From contig JALMGJ010000062.1 in assembly GCA_023362775.1 (NCBI GenBank), positions 310,001 to 374,000 on the forward strand: a DNA stretch of 64,000 nt. The letters are read 5' to 3'. This document shows, piece by piece, positions 26,201 to 33,623 of this stretch; positions within the stretch are counted from its first letter, which is position 1; each line of letters begins with the position of its first letter. A model generated the notes under the pieces. That model saw nothing but the letters and a program-made list of their open reading frames with translations, had not been told where the DNA came from and did not search any database. This DNA is from Charina bottae. Taxonomy: Eukaryota > Chordata > Lepidosauria > Squamata > Charinaidae. The position numbers and the translations under genes are program-made.

Positions 26201-29200
26201 AGATCCTGGATTTTTTTCACTCCCCAAATGTAGTATTTTAAACAAAGAACATAATCGCAGAAGCTGCACATAGATATGGGACGTCTTCCAAAGCTCTTTT
26301 TGCGCTCCTCCGAATGTCTTCAGTTTGTTAGAAGGGTTTATTTCATATATTACATACATATTATTGAATGCATTCCCTGGTTTTCTGTTTTTTGTAAACC
26401 ATTTACCGAATGTAACAGTTAGCAGTCCGAGGAAAGAAAATTCTAGACACTCAGGCAGAAAAGTAACAGACCTGCTCTTCTGTGGTTTGTGTCCTTACCA
26501 CAGCCGCCTGAGGTTTCTAGTCCTCATTGCATTTGGGCTTGTCATGAAGTATCTTCTTGTACAGAGATAAGCATCATAATAATGTCCAAGAATCCTGGAG
26601 TTTTCCATGAGTTGTACCATGAAAGAACGTTGTTACCCAAAAAGGACTTTTCTGACATCTGGGCCATACCAAAATTTACACATTGGTCCTGAGGAGCTAA
26701 GAAGGAGTGATGGGCATTAGCCTTAAATCTTCAGGGTCGGAGCGAAGTAGATCTCCACACATCCCTTGGTGGCCAGAAATTTGGGGAATGTTCCCCCCCT
26801 CTAGGACCACTTTGCCACCCCCTTCTTGCCAATTTTGATTTGGGGGCAGGATGGAAAAGCTGTCTGATTTTGTTTCAATTTTGCATTTTCCCTGAAATGC
26901 ACCCCAGTTTTCGGATCAGCGAAAGCCTTGCTCGGATCTGATGGTTCTAGAACTAGCTTTTTTCCCTTTGGTTATTTGGGGGTGGGGGGAGACGGTGATG
27001 CACATGGGTTTGTGCCTTCTGAAACAAAAATAGGGAAGTCTCTGGAGGAGAGCTTTGACCTAATTTTGGTGGTCCGAATAGAGCTTGTAGCGCTGGTGAA
27101 CAAGTCCACTTTGTAAACCAAAGTGTTGAACGACACATGAAAACTCTTTTCTGAGCTGGCTAGCAGCCGTCTCGCTTGCAAGGACAGCTTTTTGTGCTTG
27201 CCGGCGTGACTGTAAAGTCCCCGGTCCCTTTGGGGTTGGCGTGTTGGGGGCCGAATTTAAAGCGGGGGCTTCTTTGCACCCCCAGAGCTTGAGAGCACAG
27301 TCGGGGTCGTGAAGCTCAGCCACTGCTCTCCTCTGCCCCCAGGAGCTGTCCAATGTGGGTCGGAGGGGGGGAGTCAGCTGTATGGTAATCGGGAGGGCGG
27401 GAGGGGCAGGGAAAGCTGCGCCCGCCCGGGGCCTCTGCCTTTGTCTTCGAACCCTGCATCACGGCTGCCCCTCCTTGCTCTCCTGGCAGAGGCAGGCCCC
27501 AGCAGCATTCGCACGCCCCCAGACCCCAGCAGTCCCGGAATGACATCAGGAAACGGGAGTGCTGCCTCCTCCACCGTTCCCAGCGCCGCGCCCCAGAACG
27601 GGGAGAACAAGCTGCCGCAAGCGATTGTGAAGCCCCAGATCCTGACTCACCTGATCGAGGGGTTCGTGATCCAGGAAGGGTCCGAGCCGTTCCCGGTAGG
27701 TCTCTGCCAGGAAGGGAACCCGAATGCTGCCCTGAAAGCGTTGGGGGTGGCTGGTGGGTTGCAGGCGGCTGCATTCTGCTGCTGGGGGCGGAAGGATGGC
27801 CAGGTGCTCCTCCGCCTGCTGTGGCTGATCCGGTGGGGAAGGGAAAGCACTCGACCTCTCCCCACGCCCTCAGTTCTTGCAGGGCCCCAAATCTCTTGGG
27901 GGGGGGGCTCTCTAAATGCCCGTCTTGCAATTCCCCGGGCAGGTGGGTCGCTCCTCGCTGCTGGTGGGGAGCCTGAAGAAAAAGTATGCTCAGGCTGTTC
28001 TGGCGGAGAAGCCTCAGCTGCAAGACACCACCACCACCGACTCCGAGATGGAGGACCCCTACCTGCAAGGTCGGTCTGGCCTGGTGGCCTGGGAAAGGGA
28101 AGGGTGACGGGGACTCTGAGCACGTGCAGAACGCCGAGCAGGGCTTGGGGTCAGGCAGGAGAAGAAATATCTCTTCTACAAGCGTCTCGTTTCCCAGCTT
28201 CCCCTGCATCCACCTCTATTTTGCCCAGGGCTGTTAATTCCTTCAAAGATTTCTAAGTGTGCATGGTTTCTGGGGTTGGTGATAACTTTCCTGAGCCTTT
28301 TAAAATTTGGGGTACAGGGGCGTCCCATCCTTTGAGGCCCACTCTCTGTTCCTTTCCTCTCCCTTTCCTTGATCAAGACGTTTGTTCCAACCACGAGACG
28401 ATCCGTCACCTGTAGAAAACAGGCCCATTTCCCCAGCATCCGTGGGGTTTTCCTTGGGTCCAGCTGGGCGGCTTTGACTGAAAAGCTTTGCTCTTCTTCC
28501 GCAGAATCCAAAGATGAGGCGTCGCCCCCAAAGTTGAAATGCGAGCTCTGCGGCCGCCTCGACTTCGCGTACAAATTCAAGCGTTCCAAACGCTTCTGTT
28601 CGATGGCGTGTGCAAAGAGGTATCTCTAAACCCAAAGGCCTAGCTGAGATTGGGCCCCAGAGCTCCCTCTTACTGTCCATAATCATAGGGCAAACCCTAA
28701 ACTAGGTTTAATACTGCGGTGGACAGCCTTCCTCTCCTGGGCACCTCGCCAAGAATGTTTGACCATTCAGAGCAGAGCTGGATCTTTCTGGCCGACGGTT
28801 GTCCGAGGACAGCCAGATCTCCAAGCTAAGCAGGATCAACCCTGGCTCGGACTTGGATGGGACATTTGATCTTCCTTGTCCACACCAGAATATTAACCCC
28901 TGTCTGCTCTCTGTCCGCTCCCCTAGGTATAATGTGGGTTGCACCAAGCGAGTGGGGCTCTTCCATCCAGACCGCAGCAAGCTTCAGAAACCGAGCACGC
29001 CTTCGCACTGCCGACGCCGGCCCTGCAAGGCAGCCCTTCCACTGAGTAGTAAAGAAAGCAAGAAAACGGTGAGGCTGGTGGGAGATGGGCAGAGGCTCTC
29101 ATCAGTGCAAGGCACTCAGGCTCCAGAAACTCTTTTCACATTGTGGAGAAATTCAGAAGTAGCTTCCCTTCCTGCTCCTCCCTCTACAGCAGGGCTTTCC

Positions 29201-31616
29201 AAACTTTTCCCGCAGCGACACACCAACAGCGGCGCGCGCAAAAACCCGGAAGCGCTGCCACCATGGCGTTTTTGGGTTTTTTCGCGCCATGGCGGCGGCG
29301 CTTTGATGGCCCACCGCCGCCGTGTGGAGCGGCGGCGTGCCATCAGCGCTTCTGAGTTTTGACGCGACACACCTGGGCCCCGCAGGTGTGTTGCGACACA
29401 GAGTTTGGAAAGCTATGCTCTACAGTGTTGGGCAGTTGCAGGAAAGTTATGGTTCCTTCTTTGGTCTTCTTTTCTTGCAACGCTTAGCCCTCAGTTCCCC
29501 CCGTCTGTAAAATGGGAATAATCTGCACCAACAAATTAGATGACGTTGATTTCTGATGCTGAGGATGAAGCGTCTCTGACGCAAGTTGCTTATAGTGTTA
29601 AACAGACGTGTGTACACTGAATCACACCCACTGGATGAGTATAGTGATGGAGTCAGGAAACGCTGAAAGAAGCAGATGCAGAATTACATGGGGTACCACA
29701 TTGCTAAAAATAGGGGAGGCTGAATTATGCATTTTTTGTTATGTTGTATAATTTATACTGAATTAATGTGGAGTAAATCACAGTACTGTTCCAAGGCAGT
29801 ACAAGTAGTCTTTGACTTACAATGACAGTTGGGACCAGAATTTCCATCGCTAAGGGATGTGATCGTAAAGTGTGACGGCATCACTTAGCAATAGGAACCC
29901 CTGCAGTCCCGGTGGCCGTTATTAACTGAATCCATGTTCATTAGGCGAGGCAACTTCCTGCCAGCTTCCCACAACCAAAGTCAATGGGGAAGCCGGCAGG
30001 TAGTTGCAAGTCCCAGGTGGGTCCCAGGTAAATGGTTGCTGCTGGGTGGGGGAGGGAGCGAGGGGGTACACAGCGGGGGAGGGGAGGGTGTGCGGCAGTG
30101 TGCGAGAGGTGCCGCACAGGGTGGGGAGGGCATGTGGGGGTGCACAAGAAGCACCACACAGGTTGGGAAGGGTGACTGGTGACTGGTGGCAAATGGCTGG
30201 CACAGCGCAAGCGCAGGGGGGCTGAGAAGGGTGCGCAGGTGGGGGAGACTCACCCCAGTGACTTGCGACCTTCCCTGCTGGCTTCCCCAGCAGGGAAGGT
30301 TGCAGATGGCGACCACGTGATCGCGGGGTGCTTAGCAACTGGTCATAAGTGCGAACGGGTTGCCAAGCACCCAGATTGCGATCACGTGACACGGGGGTGC
30401 TGGGACAGCGTAACTCCGAGGACCAGTTGTAACTACGTTCGTTTAGCACTGTCATAACTTTGAACGAACACTGAATGAACAGTCGTAAGTCGACGACCTG
30501 CATAAAAGACCTGGAGCTCTGCTGGAGCTGGAGGGATCAGCAAGGCTCTAACATCTCAGATAATAATTTCTGGCCAGAGGGAGCAATTCTGAGCTAGGAC
30601 GGGTAAGAGGCCGACTGTGCCAACCTGCTCTGTACCCTCTTTGGGCCCATAGGCGCCGGCCTCCCTGCCCCCCAGTTCTGGCCCCATTGCGGTGCCCGGC
30701 TCGCTCCAGCTCGGCCACGGGCAAGAGGACTCCAGCCGCTGCTCAGACAACTCCAGCTACGAGGAGCCCCTCTCCCCCATCTCGGCCAGCTCGTCCGCCT
30801 CCCGCCGGCGCCAGGGCGAGCGAGACGTGGAGTTGCCCAATGTCCACGTGCGGGACTTGGTGGGAATGGAGCGCCACTTCCTGCCGAATGAACCCACCAA
30901 ATGGAACGTGGAGGACGTCTACGAATTCATCCACTCGTTGCCCGGTAAGGATCTGCCCTGAGGGCCCCTGGAGCAAGGGGCAACCTCCGCCAGGTACCGA
31001 AGAGCGCCCAAGGGGCGGAGCCCGGAGCCCCATCTACTTGGACAATGTTGGGCCACTGTTCACCTGCAGTGCCCTGAAGAAATCCCCTTCCCCAGTGAAC
31101 AGGGTGGCCTCTAGCCTCAGGCACAAAGGAATTTAGAGAACGCCAGAAGTTAAAGCAAGCAAGCGCAGGAAACTCAAAATAACCCCACCTTGATTTTGTT
31201 AGGTATAAGATGAAGTAGAGAGAAACCTGTTACGATACCCTACAACAATAAAGGAACATTCCTGGAATCTGTGTGGCGACTTAGCCTCCCTCAAAGGACT
31301 GACAGCAATCTTTCGTACCCTGGTCATCTCTAAATTCCTTTACATCAAGAAAGCTGCCCGTCCCCCAGGTTGGGCTGCCGGACTTCCTAGGGTTTGTCAA
31401 TTTGGGGTGTTGGAGGGGGAGAGTCTCTTGAGCTGATGGGGTCTGTTTCCCCACCCTGCAGGGTGCCAGGAAATCGCCGAGGAGTTCCGCGCCCAAGAGA
31501 TCGATGGCCAGGCGCTGCTGCTGCTGAAGGAAGACCATCTCATGAGCGCCATGAACATCAAACTGGGCCCCGCCCTGAAGATCTATGCCCGCATCTGTAT
31601 GTTGAAGGACTCCTAG
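2146..31616 (+). CDS. PHC2: PHC2, Polyhomeotic-like Polycomb protein 2 (14 coding exons, 834 aa)
   Basis: PHC2 is a subunit of canonical Polycomb repressive complex 1. It acts in the nucleus, and its SAM domain polymerises to cluster PRC1 on silenced chromatin. Fourteen exons (2146-2292, 8100-8258, 9800-9877, 9998-10165, 10921-11004, 12363-12681, 13116-13495, 15135-15267, 27490-27695, 27943-28069, 28505-28619, 28927-29068, 30653-30944, 31462-31616) all have GT-AG borders and join in phase to 2505 nt including the stop. Human PHC2 has 858 residues. Order of domains: S/A-rich N terminus; Q-rich segments 50-445; HD1 about 533-565; FCS zinc finger with Cys613, Cys616, Cys632 and Cys636; S/R-rich linker; SAM about 770-833, ending LKDS. 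MENE at 2146 was chosen by family match; an in-frame ATG lies three codons upstream at 2137. PHC1 and PHC3 fit less well at the N terminus, HD1 flanks and SAM end. The FCS and SAM parts are certain; exon 8 is the least certain. Confidence 0.96.
3150..3400. repeat. Dispersed AAACCATGGTTT-type repeat
   Basis: Recurring words such as CATGGTTTA, GGTTAAACAAACC and TTGGCTTA recur at 24000-24240, 46900-47000, 53925-54080 and 60600-60680. No clean ends were found. It looks like a decayed DNA transposon family. Confidence 0.4.
5331..5543 (+). repeat. 122-bp tandem duplication with CA-rich start
   Basis: The segment 5331-5421 recurs at 5453-5543 almost unchanged. Each copy has a CACACA run, then GCCAAACCAAAGTTAATG, a TTAACCAAGCTTAG box and GGGGGCTCAAAAACAGCCCC, which is itself an inverted repeat. 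Confidence 0.9.
7481..7872. mobile_element. Tigger/pogo-like MITE, copy 1
   Basis: It begins CAGGTAGTCCTCGCTTA after TA and ends with the inverted AGGACTACC(A)GG. The interior carries repeated 'TTACGAC' and 'GTCGTAA' words and CACGTGACC-like boxes in opposite orientations. No transposase ORF. Confidence 0.85.
8100..8258 (+). CDS. PHC2: PHC2 coding exon 2
   Basis: Residues 50-102 in phase 0, bordered by AG at 8098-8099 and GT at 8259. It encodes VIQQALHRQP and the Q-rich block YLQQMYAAQQQHLMLQ that is strongly conserved among PHC proteins. Confidence 0.95.
8259..9799 (+). other. PHC2 intron 2
   Basis: It contains an LTR-like fragment (about 8400-8640). The rest (8640-9790) shows no recognised gene or repeat. 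It is less GC-rich than its surroundings. Confidence 0.75.
8400..8640 (-). repeat. LTR-like dispersed repeat fragment
   Basis: On the - strand, AATAAAGTAGCATTCTTGG precedes the downstream end. 'CATAATAACAGAA', 'CTCTACTTCATCTTATACC' and 'GGTTATTTTGAGCTT' are shared in the same order with copies at 31135-31290 (+) and 45555-45960 (-). Confidence 0.45.
9800..9877 (+). CDS. PHC2: PHC2 coding exon 3
   Basis: Residues 103-128 (ASLAANRQSVSSGSNG onward). Acceptor TTTTTCCAG ends at 9799; the donor is CG|GTAAGG at 9878. 78 bp, phase 0 at both ends, so skipping it would keep the frame. Confidence 0.93.
9998..10165 (+). CDS. PHC2: PHC2 coding exon 4
   Basis: Residues 129-184, starting INLAASPAAAQLINRAQSVN and ending QAQMYLRAQM, both diagnostic PHC blocks. 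Donor TG|GTAAGC at 10166. 168 bp, phase 0 at both ends. Confidence 0.95.
10166..10920 (+). other. PHC2 intron 4
   Basis: 755 bp of GC-rich unique-looking sequence with G runs. Open frames on both strands here are chance openings in GC-rich DNA. Confidence 0.75.
10921..11004 (+). CDS. PHC2: PHC2 coding exon 5
   Basis: Residues 185-212, beginning LIFTPTVAAVQPEG, which follows the YLRAQM block as in human PHC2. Acceptor CCCCTCAG ends at 10920; donor AG|GTAAGG at 11005. Phase 0 at both ends. Confidence 0.93.
11005..12362 (+). other. PHC2 intron 5
   Basis: About 1.36 kb. It carries a full hAT MITE (11623-12000) with a perfect target-site duplication. The remaining sequence is unique-looking, with a C run just before exon 6. 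Confidence 0.8.
11623..12000. mobile_element. CpG-rich hAT MITE, copy 1 (TSD CTCTAGTG)
   Basis: It starts CAGAGCTTTCCAAACT and ends AACTTTGGAAAGCCCTG. The 8-bp duplication CTCTAGTG is at 11615-11622 and 12001-12008. Inside are GTGTCGCGACACA-like palindromes, GGAAGTG/GCTTCCG pieces and GCC-rich repeats. No ORF of transposase type. Confidence 0.93.
12363..12681 (+). CDS. PHC2: PHC2 coding exon 6
   Basis: Residues 213-319 (last codon split, phase 1). It starts VQNSALRTQQAVTQ, runs through a Ser/Ala-rich low-complexity region and ends LSRTAPPTTTHPLAAP. Acceptor TTCCTGCAG ends at 12362; donor GTGAGC at 12682. Confidence 0.92.
12682..13115 (+). other. PHC2 intron 6
   Basis: 434 bp with a pyrimidine-rich middle (12915-12980). 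Nothing else was recognised. Confidence 0.75.
13116..13495 (+). CDS. PHC2: PHC2 coding exon 7
   Basis: Residues 319-445. AYSQVQTQPL is followed by a short poly-Q run, QFVIQQQLQPRP, a long Pro/Ser/His-rich segment and FQHTSAVILQLQP. The final motif is shared by PHC2 proteins and fixes the frame. Donor CG|GTAAGT at 13496. Confidence 0.92.
13496..15134 (+). other. PHC2 intron 7
   Basis: It contains a Sauria SINE (13775-14104), a poly-C/poly-T tract near 14300, a short GT run at 14631-14644 and a C run at 14910-14929. Otherwise no feature seen. Confidence 0.75.
13775..14104 (+). mobile_element. Sauria-type tRNA-derived SINE, copy 1
   Basis: The head resembles a tRNA, with the A box at GTGGCTCAGCGGGTAAGA and the B box GGTTCGAATCC. 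The body holds GCCGGCCACGTGACC and GAGATGAGCACCGGCCCC. The end is AACCTTTACC. A 13-bp duplication, TAACTGG(T/C)GAAAA, flanks it (13762-13774, 14105-14117). Such SINEs are known from squamates and are mobilised by BovB LINEs. Confidence 0.9.
15135..15267 (+). CDS. PHC2: PHC2 coding exon 8 (divergent linker exon)
   Basis: Predicted from acceptor TCTGTCTGCAG (ends 15134), an open phase-0 frame and donor CG|GTAGGA at 15268. It encodes residues 446-490: LPHSVQEGSRKDTVPALLAP, then a Pro-rich run ending GPSPH, a motif also present in the matching linker of human PHC2. It ends in phase 1, exactly what the next exon needs. Similarity is weak elsewhere, so it rests on splice sites, phase and that short motif. 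Confidence 0.72.
16371..16779. mobile_element. Tigger/pogo-like MITE, copy 2
   Basis: Ends CAGGTAGTCCTCGCTTA and its inverse, with TA on both sides (16369-16370, 16780-16781). It contains 'TTCGCTTAA' repeats, CATGGTCACGTGATC-like boxes and AAATCAATGGGGAAC. This is the cleanest copy here. Confidence 0.92.
18684..18811. repeat. 48-bp near-perfect inverted repeat
   Basis: Arms 18684-18731 and 18764-18811 pair with few mismatches around a 32-bp loop. The arms are AT-rich (TTTACTTTTATTTGT and ACTTTTTATTGTTTGT). A fold-back transposon remnant is likely. Confidence 0.85.
19540..21060. promoter_or_regulatory. PHC2: Intronic CpG island, candidate promoter of short PHC2 isoform
   Basis: About 1.5 kb with very dense CpG and GC-box-like GGGCGG motifs, unlike the flanks, inside the 12-kb intron 8 of PHC2. 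A strong + strand donor, CCCAG|GTGAGC, lies at 20600/20601 in the island. An exon ending there would join exon 9, where Met507 begins the short isoform known in mammals. A bidirectional promoter, or an island serving some other transcript, cannot be excluded. The edges are judged by eye. Confidence 0.7.
20300..20600 (+). other. PHC2: Candidate noncoding first exon (1b) of short PHC2 transcript
   Basis: The 3' edge is defined by the donor CAG|GTGAGC at 20600/20601. The 5' edge is arbitrary, because the transcription start cannot be read from sequence. Joined to exon 9 it would supply a 5' UTR ahead of ATG 27540, which has G at -3. Confidence 0.45.
21702..21866. repeat. 51-bp perfect inverted repeat
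   Basis: Arms 21702-21752 and 21816-21866 are exact reverse complements with a 63-bp loop. Pairing continues imperfectly outward into CAATTCTGTCATATCCCC and its partner near 21870-21888. The right flank resembles the LTR-like family (AATAACAGAATTCTG, CTCTACTCCCTTGTATACC). Confidence 0.92.
21867..21970 (-). repeat. LTR-like dispersed repeat fragment
   Basis: It carries the AATAACAGAATTCTG, TCTCTCTACT, TTGTATACC and GGGTTATTTTGAA words in the order seen at 8465-8545 and 45590-45680. Confidence 0.4.
24000..24240. repeat. Dispersed AAACCATGGTTT-type repeat
   Basis: It contains CATGGCTTAACATG, TTTGTGGTTTGTTGAAC and AACATGGTTCAACC, which parallel the copy at 3150-3400. No clear ends. Confidence 0.4.
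24516..24846. mobile_element. CpG-rich hAT MITE, copy 2
   Basis: It starts CACAGCTTTCCAAACT and ends AAGTTTGGAAAGCCGTG. The internal GTGTCGCGACAC, CCCGGAAGCGCTGA and CATCAGCGCTTCTGG blocks match copy 1. The target duplication is not clear. Confidence 0.88.
24969..25051. mobile_element. 83-bp fold-back hAT element (TSD GTTTAGCC)
   Basis: The two halves, CAGTATTTTTCAAACTTGGC and its near reverse complement ending CACTG, make almost the whole element. The duplication GTTTAGCC is at 24961-24968 and 25052-25059 and is exact. The TA at positions 4-5 fits the hAT Buster rule. Confidence 0.9.
27490..27695 (+). CDS. PHC2: PHC2 coding exon 9 (HD1; start of short isoform)
   Basis: Residues 490-558. 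Met507 at 27540 (MTSGNGSAAS) matches the first residue of the known short PHC2 isoform, which here would be 328 residues. HD1 follows: QAIVKPQILTHLIEGFVIQ. The acceptor is placed at 27488-27489; a second AG six bases downstream would remove two codons and keep the phase. Donor CG|GTAGGT at 27696. Confidence 0.93.
27943..28069 (+). CDS. PHC2: PHC2 coding exon 10
   Basis: Residues 559-601. It completes HD1 with VGRSSLLVGSLKKKYAQ and continues into an acidic TTTTDSEMEDPYLQ stretch, both typical of PHC2. Phase 1 end; donor GTCGGT at 28070. Confidence 0.95.
28070..28504 (+). other. PHC2 intron 10
   Basis: 435 bp of unique-looking sequence. Nothing recognised beyond its splice sites. Confidence 0.75.
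28505..28619 (+). CDS. PHC2: PHC2 coding exon 11 (FCS zinc finger)
   Basis: Residues 601-639, encoding most of the FCS zinc finger: Cys613-x2-Cys616, then RSKRFCSMACAKR with Cys632 and Cys636. This finger binds nucleic acid in Polyhomeotic proteins. The donor GTATCT at 28620 splits the Arg codon (phase 2). Reading through would give a stop within three codons. Confidence 0.97.
28927..29068 (+). CDS. PHC2: PHC2 coding exon 12
   Basis: Residues 639-686: YNVGCTKRVGLFHPDRSKLQ, then a basic RRRPCKAALPLSSKESKKT tail. It continues straight from the FCS finger. Acceptor CCCTAG ends at 28926; donor CG|GTGAGG at 29069. Confidence 0.95.
29190..29417. mobile_element. CpG-rich hAT MITE, copy 3 (TSD CTCTACAG)
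   Basis: Ends CAGGGCTTTCCAAACTTTTC and AGAGTTTGGAAAGCTATG. The exact duplication CTCTACAG is at 29182-29189 and 29418-29425. Confidence 0.92.
29802..30500. mobile_element. Tigger/pogo-like MITE, copy 3, with enlarged interior
   Basis: Left end CAAGTAGTCTTTGACTTAC; right end GTAAGTCGACGACCTG. About 700 bp, against about 400 for its relatives. The extra interior (30000-30250) is G-rich and semi-repetitive, with GTGCGGCAG, GTGCCGCACAGG and AAGCACCACACAGG variants. Confidence 0.75.
30653..30944 (+). CDS. PHC2: PHC2 coding exon 13 (linker and start of SAM)
   Basis: Residues 687-784. A low-complexity start (residues 687-706) leads to GQEDSSRCSDNSSYEEPLSP, a basic RRRQGERD patch, and the first half of the SAM domain, WNVEDVYEFIHSLPG. 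Phase 1 donor CCG|GTAAGG at 30945. The exact acceptor (AG at 30651-30652) is supported by an open frame back to it. Confidence 0.92.
30945..31461 (+). other. PHC2 intron 13
   Basis: 517 bp, including an LTR-like fragment at 31125-31341. The flanks show nothing recognised. Confidence 0.75.
31125..31341 (+). repeat. LTR-like repeat fragment bounded by short inverted repeat
   Basis: AAAGGAATTTAGAGA at 31125-31139 and its reverse complement at 31327-31341 bound the piece. Inside, CTCAAAATAACCCC, TAGGTATAAGATGAAGTAGAGAG and CAATAAAGGAACATTCC match the LTR-like family on the + strand, with a polyadenylation-type AATAAA. Confidence 0.45.
31462..31616 (+). CDS. PHC2: PHC2 last coding exon (SAM domain) with stop
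   Basis: Residues 784-834 and TAG at 31614-31616. It encodes CQEIAEEFRAQEIDGQALLL and the SAM C-terminal helix, ending YARICMLKDS. This surface makes head-to-tail SAM polymers in the family. Acceptor CACCCTGCAG ends at 31461. Confidence 0.97.
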
Positions 31617-32680
31617 GAGCTGGTGGCTGGTTCCAAGCCAAGGGTGGAAGGGAGGGGGGAGCTCAGGTGGACTGGGCCTTTGGGCCTGTACTCCCTCCTC
31701 TCACAAGGTAACTTGAGCACAAAGAGACCCCACCGACGGAGGGGGGGAGAAGAGGCAGACCCCCGTCTTTGTGGCCAGGTGCCCCGAGGGCAGGGCCGTG
31801 GGGTCGTGTACATACGACGACGTAGTAGTCTGTAGCTTCCCTTTTGACAACCCCGCCTGCTCCTCCCCCTGCTAAAGGAGGGAACATGATGGGGAGGAAG
31901 GTGGTCCCTCCGGCAGAGGGACCCCTACGGCCCCAACCCCCCTAGCCCCTTTGCGTTGGACAAAGCCTCTCTCGGGAACCTCAAAGCCAAACAGGACCGT
32001 TGCCTTAAACTTTTGCGTAGGTGTGTGTGTGTGTGATTGTGGTGCCACATAGTGCACTTCCCCATCTCTGCCCCCCCCCCCCAGTCCCCTACAGCTCTTT
32101 TGGGCTCGTCGGGGCCAGCGCCGGGCTTCCTAGGCAGAAACGGAACCTGGGCGGGCGGCCAGACGAGGCTCCTCTCCAGCCTGGATGCCTTCTTTTCTTC
32201 CCACCATCCATCTTTTTTTCCCCATTTTTGAAATGGGGAGGGGCCAGGTTTGGGCCACAAGAATTGGTCGTCCTGGACTCTCCCCCTCCACAAAAATCTC
32301 CTTGGGAGGTGCTTCCACGGATCCGAGACCAGTTCTCCAGCTGCCTTAAGAAACGTTTTGCGTTCGTTGCAAGCATCAAACCCCCCCCCCCCCCCAATTT
32401 GGAAAAGAAAAAAATCCACCAAGGCAGGGCGGGAGGAGCTGGTTTTCTCTCTGGAAGGTGGGGCAGGCCTCAGGTGTGTCAAGAGTGGGTGGGCTCGCCT
32501 AGGGCGATCAGGGAGGGAAAGGGAGCCGAGTTGGGAGCGCAGCTGAGCTGTTTTCCCCCGTGGTAGGCCGTTTGCAATGCCTCGTTTTCCCTTGTGCTGG
32601 ACACTCACCACAGCCTTCAGGACTTTCTATTGTTTCTTCCACCACCTTGTTTTTAATAAACTCCTTTGGGAAAAAAAGAA
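31617..32680 (+). other. PHC2: PHC2 3' UTR
   Basis: Noncoding sequence from the PHC2 stop to the first convincing polyadenylation signal. It has a short GT run near 32022-32036 and C-rich tracts near 32072 and 32384. The cleavage point is inferred 10-30 bases after the signal at 32655. Confidence 0.75.
32655..32660 (+). terminator. PHC2 polyadenylation signal AATAAA
   Basis: A canonical AATAAA follows TTTT and precedes an A-rich stretch, about 1.04 kb after the PHC2 stop. It is the first good + strand signal downstream. Confidence 0.75.
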
Positions 32681-33280
32681 AAAAGCCTGTCTTAAAAGTG
32701 GTCGTCTGCTGTGCCCGGGAGGGCTAGAAATCTTGCTCTGGGCTTTCAGGAAACAGGAATGCCTTTTTGGAAAAGGGGAGGTGAAAATACCTTCAGGTAG
32801 GATTATATGTCGATGAAGGTTCTCAGTCATCCAGGTGGAACAGTCTGTGGCTTGAATCATGTCAATTCAGGTAGGATTGCACAGCTGGAACCGTCATTCT
32901 TATTTATTCCTATTTTTCCAGCTGGAAGATTTGGGCGTAGTTCTTAGGAGGCAGTTTTCATTTCTTGCTCCGTTAGGGAGCTTGAAATCACTCCCTTCCT
33001 GTGAAGGGGAGGGCCAAGGTTCAAACCTGCATCCACTGACCCGTCAGCAGCTCCCAGTGTTTGTGGATGATGGGACCTGACACCCAGTGTCTAGCAGATT
33101 TTTCCACCCCACACAGGTTTCTGGATCAGCCTTCTCCTGTCTTGACTCTCCAAAGGGATCGCCACAGGAACTAACACCCATGTTAATTGTTCATTGAATT
33201 TACTGATCGAATTTGTAGCCTTCCCTGTTCTGGATGACGCTGGTTGGCTGCACAAAATTAAAAACAGCAATAAATAGAAA

Positions 33281-33616
33281 GTGGCGTGGTGGCTCAGCGG
33301 GTAAGACGCCAGGCTTGTCGGTCGGAAGATCGCAAGTTTGGAGGTTCAAATCCCCAGCCCTGCGTGCGGAGGGAGCTCCCGCACTCGCCCCAGCTCTTGC
33401 CAACCTAGCAATTCGAAAGCATGCAAATGCAAGTAGATGAATAGGTACCACTTCGGTGGGAAGGTAACAGCGTTCTGCGTGCGTCATGCCGGCCACGTGA
33501 CCGTGGAAGCGTCTTCGGACAACGCTGGCTCTTCGGCTAAGAAACAGAGATGAGCACCGGCCCCTAGAGTCGGACGCGACTGCACAAATGTGCGGGGGGA
33601 ACCTTTACCTTTTACC
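33281..33616 (+). mobile_element. Sauria-type tRNA-derived SINE, copy 2
   Basis: Same order of boxes as copy 1: GTGGCTCAGCGGGTAAGAC, GAGGTTCAAATCCC, GGCCACGTGACC, GAGATGAGCACCGGCCCC, AACCTTTACC. It is close to full length. Target duplication not resolved. Confidence 0.9.
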
Positions 33617-33623
33617 AGGAATA

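Larger units (their letters stand above)
15268..27489 (+). other. PHC2 intron 8 (12.2 kb)
   Basis: The largest PHC2 intron. It holds a Tigger-like MITE, a 48-bp inverted repeat, the CpG island with candidate exon 1b, a 51-bp perfect inverted repeat, an AAACCATGG-type repeat, a hAT MITE and an 83-bp fold-back hAT. Segments 15300-16350, 22250-23900 and 25130-27400 show no recognised element or gene. Confidence 0.8.
29069..30652 (+). other. PHC2 intron 12
   Basis: 1.58 kb, nearly two-thirds of it mobile DNA: a hAT MITE (29190-29417) and an enlarged Tigger-like MITE (29802-30500). The remainder is unique-looking. Confidence 0.8.

Noticed and set aside
2146..31616. PHC1 or PHC3 instead of PHC2
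   Set aside because: The MENE start, the ISVYGGIPDRQTVQ block, the PYLQ acidic linker and the LKDS end match PHC2. The convergent ZNF362 neighbour is the PHC2 arrangement.
32990..33060. Another SINE fragment near the PHC2 3' end
   Set aside because: Only a short GGTTCAAACCTGCATCC similarity to a B box. Too little to separate from chance.
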